Shown: one piece after another, positions 1 to 5,453 of the stretch
How the letters are laid out: every line of letters begins with the position of its first letter
Numbering within the stretch: the first letter of the stretch is position 1
Source of the DNA: CAXQRU01 sp964226685
Lineage (GTDB): Bacteria; Pseudomonadota; Gammaproteobacteria; Pseudomonadales; Cellvibrionaceae
NCBI GenBank assembly: GCA_964226685.1
Contig: CAXQRU010000105.1
Location: forward strand, 1-5,453
DNA: 5,453 nucleotides
Reading direction: 5' to 3'
Made by a program: the position numbers and the translations under genes
Notes under the pieces: generated by a model
The model's input: the letters and a program-made list of their open reading frames with translations, nothing else
What the model was told of the DNA's origin: nothing
Databases searched by the model: none

Positions 1-23
1 CCTACACGACGCTCTTCCGATCT
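1..23 (+). other. Illumina Read 1 adapter remnant (non-genomic)
   Basis: The first 23 bases match the 3' end of the standard TruSeq Read 1 (P5-side) adapter, including the diagnostic ACGACGCTCTTCCGATCT at 6-23. The match ends exactly at the ligation junction, so genomic sequence begins at 24. This is untrimmed library sequence, and no biological feature should be placed on it. Confidence 0.97.
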
Positions 24-65
24 TAAACTGTCAAGCATTCTATGGCTAATGAAATGAGAATCATC
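24..65 (+). other. Truncated leader upstream of leuC
   Basis: This is the only genomic sequence left ahead of leuC. It carries an in-frame TAA at 24-26, which closes the leuC frame, so leuC is complete at its 5' end. A weak Shine-Dalgarno-like GAGA lies at 56-59. I see no recognisable promoter, attenuator or leader peptide in these 42 bases. The operon promoter and any regulator gene lie outside the window. Confidence 0.6.
56..59 (+). promoter_or_regulatory. Weak ribosome binding site that favours the leuC start at 66
   Basis: GAGA ends 6 nt before the ATG at 66. The in-frame ATG at 42 has no purine-rich element in front of it. The ATG at 54 has a purine run only partly upstream of it. Together with the conserved LeuC N-terminus (MAKTLYDKLW), this supports 66 as the start. 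Confidence 0.5.
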
Positions 66-1493
66 ATGGCAAAAACCTTATACGACAAATTATGGGATGA
101 GCATGTCGTGCACCAGCGCGACGATGGCTCAGCGCTAATTTATATCGATCGCCACATTGTGCACGAGGTAACTTCACCTCAGGCCTTTGAAGGGCTGCGC
201 ATGGCTGGGCGCAAACCGTGGCGTGCCGATAGTGTTCTGGCGACCCCCGATCACAATGTGCCTACGACTCAAAAAGAACGGGCCTCAGGGGTGGATGGCA
301 TACTTGACCCTGTCTCAAAAATCCAAGTGCAAACACTGGATGATAACTGCGCAGAGTTCGGCATTACTGAGTTTACGATCAATGATCAACGCCAGGGCAT
401 CGTGCATGTGATTGGCCCTGAGTCGGGCGCGTGTCTGCCTGGTATGACTATTGTCTGCGGTGATTCGCATACGGCCACCAATGGTGCGCTAGGCGCTTTG
501 GCGCACGGTATTGGTACCAGCGAGGTGGAGCATGTGCTGGCTACACAATGCTTGGTGGCTAAAAAAATGAAAAATATGCGCGTGACTGTTGATGGTCAAT
601 TAGGTCAGGGCGTTACCCCCAAAGATGTCGTGCTTGCCATTATTGCCAAAATTGGCACCGCAGGTGGTAACGGCTGTGCCATCGAGTTCGCGGGCCAAGT
701 GTTTCGCGATATGAGTATGGAAGGTCGCATGACGGTTTGTAATATGGCAATTGAAGCCGGCGCGCGCGCGGGCATGGTGGCCGTAGATCAAACCACTATT
801 GATTACGTCAAGGGTCGAACTTATGCTCCAGTGGGTGAGCAATGGGAGCAAGCCCAAGCCTATTGGCGCTCTCTGGTGAGCGATGAAGGCGCCGTTTTTG
901 ATAAAGAAGTGGTCTTAGATGGAAGTACAATCGAGCCTCAGGTCAGTTGGGGTACCTCTCCGGAAATGGTGGTATCTGTCAATTCAACAGTGCCAGATCC
1001 AGCCAAAGAGACCGACGCGGTTAAAAAGGCAGGTATGGTTAGAGCGCTTGAGTATATGGGGCTTCGCGCTGGCCAAGCGATTAGCGATATTGCTTTAGAT
1101 CGAGTGTTTATAGGGTCCTGCACTAATTCTCGAATCGAGGATATGAGAGCGGCGGCTGAAGTTGTCAAAGGTCGACAAAAGGCCAGTTCGATTAAAGAGG
1201 CGATTGTGGTACCAGGGTCTGGTTTGGTGAAAGCCCAAGCGGAAGCGGAAGGACTAGACAAAATTTTTATTGAGGCGGGGCTTGAGTGGCGCGAGCCAGG
1301 TTGCTCCATGTGCTTGGCGATGAACGCTGATAAATTAGGAGCGGGTGAGCATTGCGCCTCTACCTCCAACCGAAATTTTGAGGGGCGCCAAGGTTTCGGT
1401 GGACGCACTCATTTGGTGAGTCCGGCTATGGCGGCGGCCGCGGCGATAGCGGGTCATTTCGTCGATGTGAGAACCTTTATGGAGGCGCAATAA
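66..1493 (+). CDS. leuC: 3-isopropylmalate dehydratase, large subunit
   Basis: This is the large subunit of isopropylmalate isomerase, which with LeuD interconverts 2- and 3-isopropylmalate in cytoplasmic leucine synthesis. It has 475 residues, close to the roughly 470 of gammaproteobacterial LeuC. The start at 66 gives the family N-terminus MAKTLYDKLW. ATGs at 42 and 54 are in frame but would add non-conserved residues, and a stop at 24-26 excludes anything longer. Family signatures follow in order: YIDRHIVHEVTSPQAFEGLR, DHNVPTTQ, GMTIVCGDSHT (His135), EGRMTVCNMAIEAGARAG, FIGSCTNSRIED and EPGCSMCLAMN. Cys352, Cys413 and Cys416 are the three ligands expected for the [4Fe-4S] cluster. The C-terminus keeps the conserved STSNRNFEGRQG and HLVSPAMAAAAA blocks. 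The short stretch after DHNVPTTQ is longer than in E. coli and resembles Pseudomonas-type LeuC. Asn139 replaces the usual His in the THGAFG segment. The stop codon overlaps the leuD start by one base, which implies translational coupling. Confidence 0.97.
   Translation: MAKTLYDKLWDEHVVHQRDDGSALIYIDRHIVHEVTSPQAFEGLRMAGRKPWRADSVLATPDHNVPTTQKERASGVDGILDPVSKIQVQTLDDNCAEFGITEFTINDQRQGIVHVIGPESGACLPGMTIVCGDSHTATNGALGALAHGIGTSEVEHVLATQCLVAKKMKNMRVTVDGQLGQGVTPKDVVLAIIAKIGTAGGNGCAIEFAGQVFRDMSMEGRMTVCNMAIEAGARAGMVAVDQTTIDYVKGRTYAPVGEQWEQAQAYWRSLVSDEGAVFDKEVVLDGSTIEPQVSWGTSPEMVVSVNSTVPDPAKETDAVKKAGMVRALEYMGLRAGQAISDIALDRVFIGSCTNSRIEDMRAAAEVVKGRQKASSIKEAIVVPGSGLVKAQAEAEGLDKIFIEAGLEWREPGCSMCLAMNADKLGAGEHCASTSNRNFEGRQGFGGRTHLVSPAMAAAAAIAGHFVDVRTFMEAQ
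1481..1485 (+). promoter_or_regulatory. Strong ribosome binding site for leuD inside the leuC 3' end
   Basis: A perfect GGAGG core lies within the last codons of leuC, 7 nt before the leuD ATG at 1493. It fixes the leuD start. With the TAATG stop/start overlap it suggests that terminating leuC ribosomes re-initiate on leuD, which would suit two subunits needed in equal amounts. Confidence 0.85.
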
Positions 1494-2140
1494 TGAAAGC
1501 ATTTATTCAGCATAAAGGTATTGTTGCACCAATGGATCGAGCCAATGTCGATACTGATATGATTATCCCAAAGCAGTTTTTAAAATCGATTAAACGCCAG
1601 GGTTTTGGTAAGAATTTATTTGACGAATTGCGTTATTTAGATGAAGGCCAACCTGATGCCCCTTGCGATGGTCGCCCGCTCAATCCAGAGTTTCCTCTAA
1701 ACTTTGAGCGTTACCAAGGCGCTAGCATTTTATTGGCCAGAGAAAACTTTGGCTGTGGATCGAGTCGTGAGCATGCGCCTTGGGCCTTAGATGATTATGG
1801 TTTCAGGGCGATTATCGCACCAAGCTTTGCCGATATCTTTTATAACAACTGTTTTAAAAATGGTTTGCTGCCTATTTGCTTGACTCAGGAAGAAGTGAGC
1901 CTCTTGTTCACCCAAATGTATGAGCAAGAGGGGTACCAATTAACCATTGATTTGGAAAGCCAGTGCGTTAGCGCGCCCAATGGCGATCAATATCATTTTG
2001 ACATTGATGACTTTAGAAAGAGCTGCTTGCTAAAAGGTTTGGATGAAATTGGTTTGACCCTAGAGCACTCTGATCTCATTAAAACTTATGAACAGCAGCG
2101 CAAACAAAGTAAGCCATGGCTGTTTGATGTCATTAAATAA
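1493..2140 (+). CDS. leuD: 3-isopropylmalate dehydratase, small subunit
   Basis: This is the small (swivel-domain) subunit that completes the active site of isopropylmalate isomerase with LeuC in the cytoplasm. It has 215 residues, slightly longer than E. coli LeuD (201). The extra length is in the loop around residues 50-65 and in a charged C-terminal tail. Visible signatures are NVDTDMIIPKQF at residues 18-29, the hallmark ENFGCGSSREHAPWAL at 84-99, IAPSFADIFYNNCFKNG at 108-124 and KGLDEIGLTL at 181-190. The start is fixed by a strong GGAGG 7 nt upstream and by the one-base overlap with the leuC stop. The gene has no sign of truncation or frameshift. leuB follows after 13 nt. Confidence 0.97.
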   Translation: MKAFIQHKGIVAPMDRANVDTDMIIPKQFLKSIKRQGFGKNLFDELRYLDEGQPDAPCDGRPLNPEFPLNFERYQGASILLARENFGCGSSREHAPWALDDYGFRAIIAPSFADIFYNNCFKNGLLPICLTQEEVSLLFTQMYEQEGYQLTIDLESQCVSAPNGDQYHFDIDDFRKSCLLKGLDEIGLTLEHSDLIKTYEQQRKQSKPWLFDVIK

Positions 2141-2153
2141 AAGGAAATAGACA

Positions 2154-3224
2154 ATGAGTAAAATTTTATTATTGCCCGGTGATGGTATTGGGCCTGAAAT
2201 TGTGGCGCAGGCAAGTAAGATTATCAATGTGCTCAACGATCGCTTTGATGCAAATCTAGAGGTTAGCCACGGTTTGATGGGAGGCTGCTCTATCGATGAA
2301 TACGGAGTGCCATTGTCTGATGAAGTGCTGGCTCAAGCGAGAGCATCCGATGCGATTTTGCTAGGCGCGGTAGGTGGCCCCAAGTGGGATAATTTAGAGC
2401 GAGCCATTCGGCCTGAAAAAGGCTTGTTAAAATTGCGGGCAGCGCTGGATCTATTTGCCAATTTGCGTCCTGCGATTTTGTATTCGGAGCTGGCCGATAC
2501 CTCTACTTTAAAACCTGAAGTTGTTGCTGGCTTGGATTTGTTGATTGTTCGAGAGTTGACGGGCGGCATTTATTTTGGGGAACCCAGAGGTGTGCGTACG
2601 CTAGAAAATGGTGAGCAAGAAGGGTATAACACACTGGTTTATCGCGAAAGCGAAATCGAGCGCATTGGTCGTGCTGCATTTGAAGCGGCCAAGCGTCGCG
2701 GAGGCCGCCTATGCTCAGTGGATAAAGCTAATGTCCTAGAAAGCTCAGGGCTTTGGCGCGAGGTAATGGAGCGTATTAGCGGTGACTATCCAGAAGTCAC
2801 CTTAACGCATATGTACGTCGATAATGCGGCCATGCAGTTGGTTCGAGCACCCAAGCAATTTGATGTTGTAGTGACAGGTAATTTATTTGGCGATATTCTC
2901 TCAGATACCGCTGCCATGTTGACTGGTTCAATAGGTATGCTACCGTCAGCTTCACTCAATGCAGCAGGTTTTGGCATGTATGAACCTGTGCATGGTTCGG
3001 CCCCTGATATTGCGGGTAAACGCATTGCCAATCCATTGGCGACGATTTTATCCCTGTCAATGATGTTGCGTTATTCATTGAATCAGCCAAGCTTGGCCGA
3101 TGCCATCGATGGCAGCGTAAAAGCAGTGTTACAAAGTGGTTTGAGAACGGCTGATCTTGGCGGTGCTGCAAGCACCGATGAGATGGGTCAAGCAGTAGTT
3201 GAAGCATTAATCAAAGGTAATTAG
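2154..3224 (+). CDS. leuB: 3-isopropylmalate dehydrogenase
   Basis: This enzyme oxidises 3-isopropylmalate to 2-isopropyl-3-oxosuccinate with NAD+ and a divalent metal. The product loses CO2 to give 2-oxoisocaproate, the leucine precursor. It acts in the cytoplasm as a homodimer. The 356 residues fit the beta-decarboxylating dehydrogenase family. The N-terminus has LLPGDGIGPE (residues 5-15). Arg95, Arg105 and Arg133 are the expected substrate-binding arginines, and Tyr140 and Lys191 the expected catalytic pair. Asp223, Asp247 and Asp251 (in NLFGDILSD) are the expected metal ligands. EPVHGSAPDIAGK at 277-289 is the NAD-binding loop, with the Asp (285) typical of NAD-dependent members. The residue roles are assigned by alignment from memory with the Thermus enzyme. 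The start has AAGGA at 2141-2145, 8 nt upstream. The asd gene begins only 2 nt after the stop, so the two genes are very probably co-transcribed. Confidence 0.97.
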   Translation: MSKILLLPGDGIGPEIVAQASKIINVLNDRFDANLEVSHGLMGGCSIDEYGVPLSDEVLAQARASDAILLGAVGGPKWDNLERAIRPEKGLLKLRAALDLFANLRPAILYSELADTSTLKPEVVAGLDLLIVRELTGGIYFGEPRGVRTLENGEQEGYNTLVYRESEIERIGRAAFEAAKRRGGRLCSVDKANVLESSGLWREVMERISGDYPEVTLTHMYVDNAAMQLVRAPKQFDVVVTGNLFGDILSDTAAMLTGSIGMLPSASLNAAGFGMYEPVHGSAPDIAGKRIANPLATILSLSMMLRYSLNQPSLADAIDGSVKAVLQSGLRTADLGGAASTDEMGQAVVEALIKGN

Positions 3225-3226
3225 AC

Positions 3227-4336
3227 ATGAAAGTAGGATTTGTAGGATGGCGTGGCATGGTTGGCTCTGTACTGATGGGCCGCATGAAAGATGAAAATGA
3301 TTTTGCAGCAATCGATCCAGTGTTTTTCACCACCTCGAATGTGGGTGGTGAAGGGCCCGCAATCGGCAAAAGTATTCCGCCCTTAAAAGATGCTCATAAC
3401 ATTGAAGAGCTAGCGACCATGGATGCTATTATCTCCTGTCAGGGCGGTGATTATACAAAAGATGTCTATGAACCCTTGCGTGCTTCGGGTTGGGATGGTT
3501 ATTGGATTGATGCGGCTTCAGCGTTAAGAATGCGTGAAGAGTCTGTGATTGTGCTGGACCCCGTGAACCGTCAGGTGATTGATAAAGCATTAGACGAAGG
3601 TGTCAAAGACTACATCGGCGGCAACTGTACAGTGAGCTTAATGTTGATGGCCATTGGTGGTTTGTTTGCTAAAGACCTAGTTGAATGGGTTAGTCCAATG
3701 ACTTATCAAGCGGCCAGTGGTGCTGGTGCCAAAAATATGCGGGAACTGATTGCACAAATGGGTGCATTAAATAGTGCAGTTGCCAGTGAACTGGCTGACC
3801 CTGCATCCGCTATTTTGGATATAGATCAGAAAATTGCTGAAACCATGCGTAGTCGTCAATTTCCGACGGAACAGTTTGGAGAGCCTTTGGCGGGTAGTTT
3901 GCTGCCCTATATCGATCGTCAGTTGGATGGTGGCCAAAGTCGCGAAGAATGGAAAGCGGAGGCTGAGGCCAACAAAATCCTCAATACCACTCGAGTCACT
4001 CCTATCGATGGTATCTGTGTTCGTATTGGCGCGATGCGCTGTCATGCACAAGCATTAACCATCAAGCTTAATCAAGATCTTCCCCTTAAAGAAATTGAGG
4101 AGATCGTTGCCAATACCAATGATTGGGTTAAACTGATTCCTAATACTCGAGAAGATAGCCTGGCTCACTTAACTCCTAAGGATGTAACCGGCACTTTGCA
4201 AATTCCCGTAGGGCGTATTCGTAAAATGAATATGGGCCCAGAATTTGTTAGCGCCTTTACTGTGGGTGATCAACTTCTATGGGGTGCGGCTGAGCCACTT
4301 AGAAGAATGCTGAATATTTTGTTGGAGAGACAATAA
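3227..4336 (+). CDS. asd: Aspartate-semialdehyde dehydrogenase
   Basis: This enzyme reduces L-aspartyl-4-phosphate to L-aspartate 4-semialdehyde with NADPH. That step is the gateway to lysine/diaminopimelate, threonine, methionine and isoleucine. It is a cytoplasmic dimer of the Gram-negative (E. coli) type, and its 369 residues match the family length (367 in E. coli). The NADP-binding glycine motif GFVGWRGMVG is at residues 4-13. The catalytic cysteine is Cys134 in GGNCTVSLML. Gln161 lies in TYQAASGAGA, and Arg266 and catalytic His273 lie in CVRIGAMRCHAQA. The C-terminal block NMGPEFVSAFTVGDQLLWGAAEPLRRML is intact. All the expected active-site residues are present, so the enzyme should be functional. 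AAGG at 3214-3217, overlapping the end of leuB, is a suitable ribosome binding site. This gene is not part of leucine synthesis, but an asd next to leuB is a familiar arrangement in Pseudomonas and relatives. Confidence 0.97.
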   Translation: MKVGFVGWRGMVGSVLMGRMKDENDFAAIDPVFFTTSNVGGEGPAIGKSIPPLKDAHNIEELATMDAIISCQGGDYTKDVYEPLRASGWDGYWIDAASALRMREESVIVLDPVNRQVIDKALDEGVKDYIGGNCTVSLMLMAIGGLFAKDLVEWVSPMTYQAASGAGAKNMRELIAQMGALNSAVASELADPASAILDIDQKIAETMRSRQFPTEQFGEPLAGSLLPYIDRQLDGGQSREEWKAEAEANKILNTTRVTPIDGICVRIGAMRCHAQALTIKLNQDLPLKEIEEIVANTNDWVKLIPNTREDSLAHLTPKDVTGTLQIPVGRIRKMNMGPEFVSAFTVGDQLLWGAAEPLRRMLNILLERQ

Positions 4337-4338
4337 CA

Positions 4339-5355
4339 ATGACTAAAACCGTTGATGTAGCTATCGTAGGTGCAACGGGTGCTGTTGGAGAGGCAATTGT
4401 TGAATTGCTTGAGCAAAGGGAGTTTCCAGTTGGCACACTCTACTTGCTTGCCAGTGAGCGTACGGCAGGCACATCAACGATGTTCAGAAAAAAGCCAGTT
4501 AGGGTAGGGAAACTGTTTGATTTTGATTTTTCGTTGGCCCAAATCGTCATTTTTGTCGCCAATGACCAGGTGGCACAAGAGTCAATTCCACAGGCGCTTG
4601 CTGCAGGTTGCTATGTCTTAGATAACAGCCGTGTTTTTGTTGAGGACAGTGATGTACCGTTAGTCATCCCATCAGTTAATGGTGATTTGCTTGAGGGGAA
4701 AAATTATCGACATATCGCTAATCCAGACAGCGCGACTATTCTATTGTGGTCGGTTTTAAAGCCAGTGTTGGATTCTGTTGGTATAGAGTCGATCAATGTC
4801 ACTACCCAACAAGCGGTATCAGGCCAGGGGCGTCGTGCAATTTCTGAGCTGGCAGCGCAAACGGCTAGCTTGTTGAACATGAAAGGCGCTAAGTCTGAGA
4901 TCTTTGCCAAACAAATTGCCTTTAATATTCTGCCAGCGGTTGGGGCGATTGATGAGGAAGGGTTGTGCTTATCTGAAAGACACTTGTTAAATCAGTCGGC
5001 AAAAATTATTGATAACGTACCACCAATTAGTGTGACCACACTTCAGGTGCCTGTGTTTTATGGTGATAGTTTAGCCATTTCTTTGCGAACCGAAGAGCCC
5101 ATTGATGCGAGTGAATTCGAGACAATTTTGAAAAAGCAGACGTCGATTAAGGTATTACCGAATCATGGTGAAAAAGCATTATTGACAGCAGTAACTGAGG
5201 TGGCTGGTGATAATCGCATCTGGGTTAGCCGGGTTCGTAATGATCCATCACATGGGCGAGGAATTAATTTGTGGGTAATTGGCGATAATGTGCGCATAGG
5301 GGCGGCGATCAACACAATTGAGTTGGCAGAACTGTTGCTAAAAAGCTATTTATAA
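4339..5355 (+). CDS. usg: Usg-type aspartate-semialdehyde dehydrogenase homologue, probably catalytically inactive
   Basis: This 338-residue protein has the aspartate-semialdehyde dehydrogenase fold. It shows the dinucleotide-binding GATGAVG at residues 11-17, DVPLVIPSVN at 105-114, QAVSGQG at 158-164 and the C-terminal NLWVIGDNVRIGAA. It resembles the shorter non-E. coli-type Asd branch and E. coli Usg far more than the Asd encoded just upstream. Motif alignment shows several active-site losses. Ser131 stands where active enzymes have the catalytic Cys (ANPDSAT against ANPNCST). Asp243 stands at the catalytic His (VPVFYGDS). Val101 and Gln236 replace the two substrate-binding arginines. Gln158 and the nucleotide loop are kept. 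The Cys-to-Ser change and the Gln at 236 also occur in E. coli Usg, but Usg keeps the His. The role is unknown; a regulatory or structural partner of Asd is one possibility. The open frame and its position 2 nt after asd argue that it is a real expressed gene and not a decaying copy. GGAGA at 4324-4328 serves as the ribosome binding site. Databases often label such genes simply as aspartate-semialdehyde dehydrogenase, which may mislead. Confidence 0.85.
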   Translation: MTKTVDVAIVGATGAVGEAIVELLEQREFPVGTLYLLASERTAGTSTMFRKKPVRVGKLFDFDFSLAQIVIFVANDQVAQESIPQALAAGCYVLDNSRVFVEDSDVPLVIPSVNGDLLEGKNYRHIANPDSATILLWSVLKPVLDSVGIESINVTTQQAVSGQGRRAISELAAQTASLLNMKGAKSEIFAKQIAFNILPAVGAIDEEGLCLSERHLLNQSAKIIDNVPPISVTTLQVPVFYGDSLAISLRTEEPIDASEFETILKKQTSIKVLPNHGEKALLTAVTEVAGDNRIWVSRVRNDPSHGRGINLWVIGDNVRIGAAINTIELAELLLKSYL

Positions 5356-5361
5356 TGAATA

Positions 5362-5387
5362 CTTAGCACTATTAATGCTAGGTTTTT
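5362..5387 (+). terminator. Likely intrinsic (Rho-independent) terminator of the operon
   Basis: A 7-bp stem pairs 5362-5368 (CTTAGCA) with 5376-5382 (TGCTAGG), with one T-G wobble and a 7-nt loop. It is followed directly by five T residues at 5383-5387. It starts 6 nt after the stop of the last gene. The stem is short and only moderately GC-rich, so termination may be partial. Position and shape nevertheless fit the end of the leuC-usg transcript. Confidence 0.72.
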
Positions 5388-5433
5388 CGAGGTTATATAC
5401 GCCAAAAGCATTTATTGAGGCGTTATTTATAAT
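5388..5433 (+). other. Intergenic tail with a weak inverted repeat and an isolated TATAAT
   Basis: These are the last genomic bases. ACGCC at 5399-5403 is complementary to GGCGT at 5419-5423 across a 15-nt loop, but no T-run follows. A perfect TATAAT sits at 5428-5433, immediately before the adapter. I find no convincing -35 hexamer at 16-18 nt spacing, so it is at best a weak candidate for a promoter of the next gene, which lies beyond the window. There is no coding sequence here. Confidence 0.35.
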
Positions 5434-5453
5434 AGATCGGAAGAGCACACGTC
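5434..5453 (+). other. Illumina Read 2 adapter remnant (non-genomic)
   Basis: The final 20 bases match the start of the TruSeq index/Read 2 adapter (AGATCGGAAGAGC followed by ACACGTC). The first A may equally be the A-tail of the insert. The orientation is the one expected at the 3' end of a library insert and complements the Read 1 remnant at the other end. Confidence 0.97.

Noticed and set aside
42..65. Longer leuC start at ATG 42 (or 54), adding 8 (or 4) residues
   Set aside because: The extra residues do not belong to the conserved LeuC N-terminus, which begins MAKTLY at 66. The ATG at 42 also has no ribosome binding site.
600..857. Minus-strand open frame inside leuC
   Set aside because: It is a shadow of conserved leuC coding sequence with a low-complexity, non-family translation.
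938..1408. 156-residue open frame on the minus strand
   Set aside because: It lies wholly inside leuC, antisense to its conserved Fe-S region. It shows no recognisable motif and is explained by codon bias of the real gene.
3767..4058. Overlapping plus- and minus-strand open frames within asd
   Set aside because: Both overlap conserved asd coding sequence, lack homology that I recognise and have no credible start context.
4339..5355. Pseudogene call for the last gene
   Set aside because: The frame is complete, has a ribosome binding site, and keeps the nucleotide-binding and C-terminal motifs. Lost catalytic residues alone indicate a pseudoenzyme and do not show gene decay.
5399..5423. Second hairpin (ACGCC/GGCGT) as a bidirectional or backup terminator
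   Set aside because: It has only 5 bp of stem around a 15-nt loop and no T-run, and is too weak to call.
1..5453. Mobile element, defence system, CRISPR, riboswitch or other novel system
   Set aside because: Almost all genomic bases are taken up by five recognisable metabolic genes. No repeats, transposase, array or structured RNA was seen, and the terminal matching sequences are sequencing adapters, not element ends.

Overview
The window is a single five-gene, plus-strand biosynthetic cluster from a gammaproteobacterium: leuC - leuD - leuB - asd - usg-like. A short hairpin that looks like an intrinsic terminator follows it. The long gammaproteobacterial (Pseudomonas-like) forms of LeuC, LeuD and LeuB, together with the E. 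coli-type Asd, point to the Pseudomonadales/Oceanospirillales/Cellvibrionales/Alteromonadales side of the class. Base composition looks moderate by eye, well below that of Pseudomonas. I cannot name a genus.

Layout. Positions 1-23 and 5434-5453 are not genomic: they match the ends of the Illumina TruSeq Read 1 and Read 2 adapters, so the real DNA is about 24-5433. Positions 24-65 are a short leader with an in-frame stop at 24-26. leuC (66-1493) and leuD (1493-2140) overlap by one base (TAATG). leuB (2154-3224) follows after 13 nt, asd (3227-4336) after 2 nt and the usg-like gene (4339-5355) after another 2 nt. The remaining 78 genomic bases (5356-5433) hold the terminator, a weak second inverted repeat and an isolated TATAAT hexamer. 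Every base between 66 and 5355 is coding except for three tiny gaps.

How the genes work together. LeuC and LeuD are the two subunits of isopropylmalate isomerase, and LeuB is the next enzyme of leucine synthesis. Asd makes aspartate semialdehyde, the branch point to lysine/diaminopimelate, threonine, methionine and isoleucine. The tight packing and the single terminator suggest one transcript. The last gene belongs to the aspartate-semialdehyde dehydrogenase fold family, but by motif alignment it has lost both catalytic residues and both substrate-binding arginines. It is probably a Usg-type pseudoenzyme rather than a second Asd.

I saw no mobile element, CRISPR array, RNA gene, defence system or other clearly novel system. 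The two points most worth attention are the adapter ends (a data-quality matter) and the active-site loss in the fifth gene.
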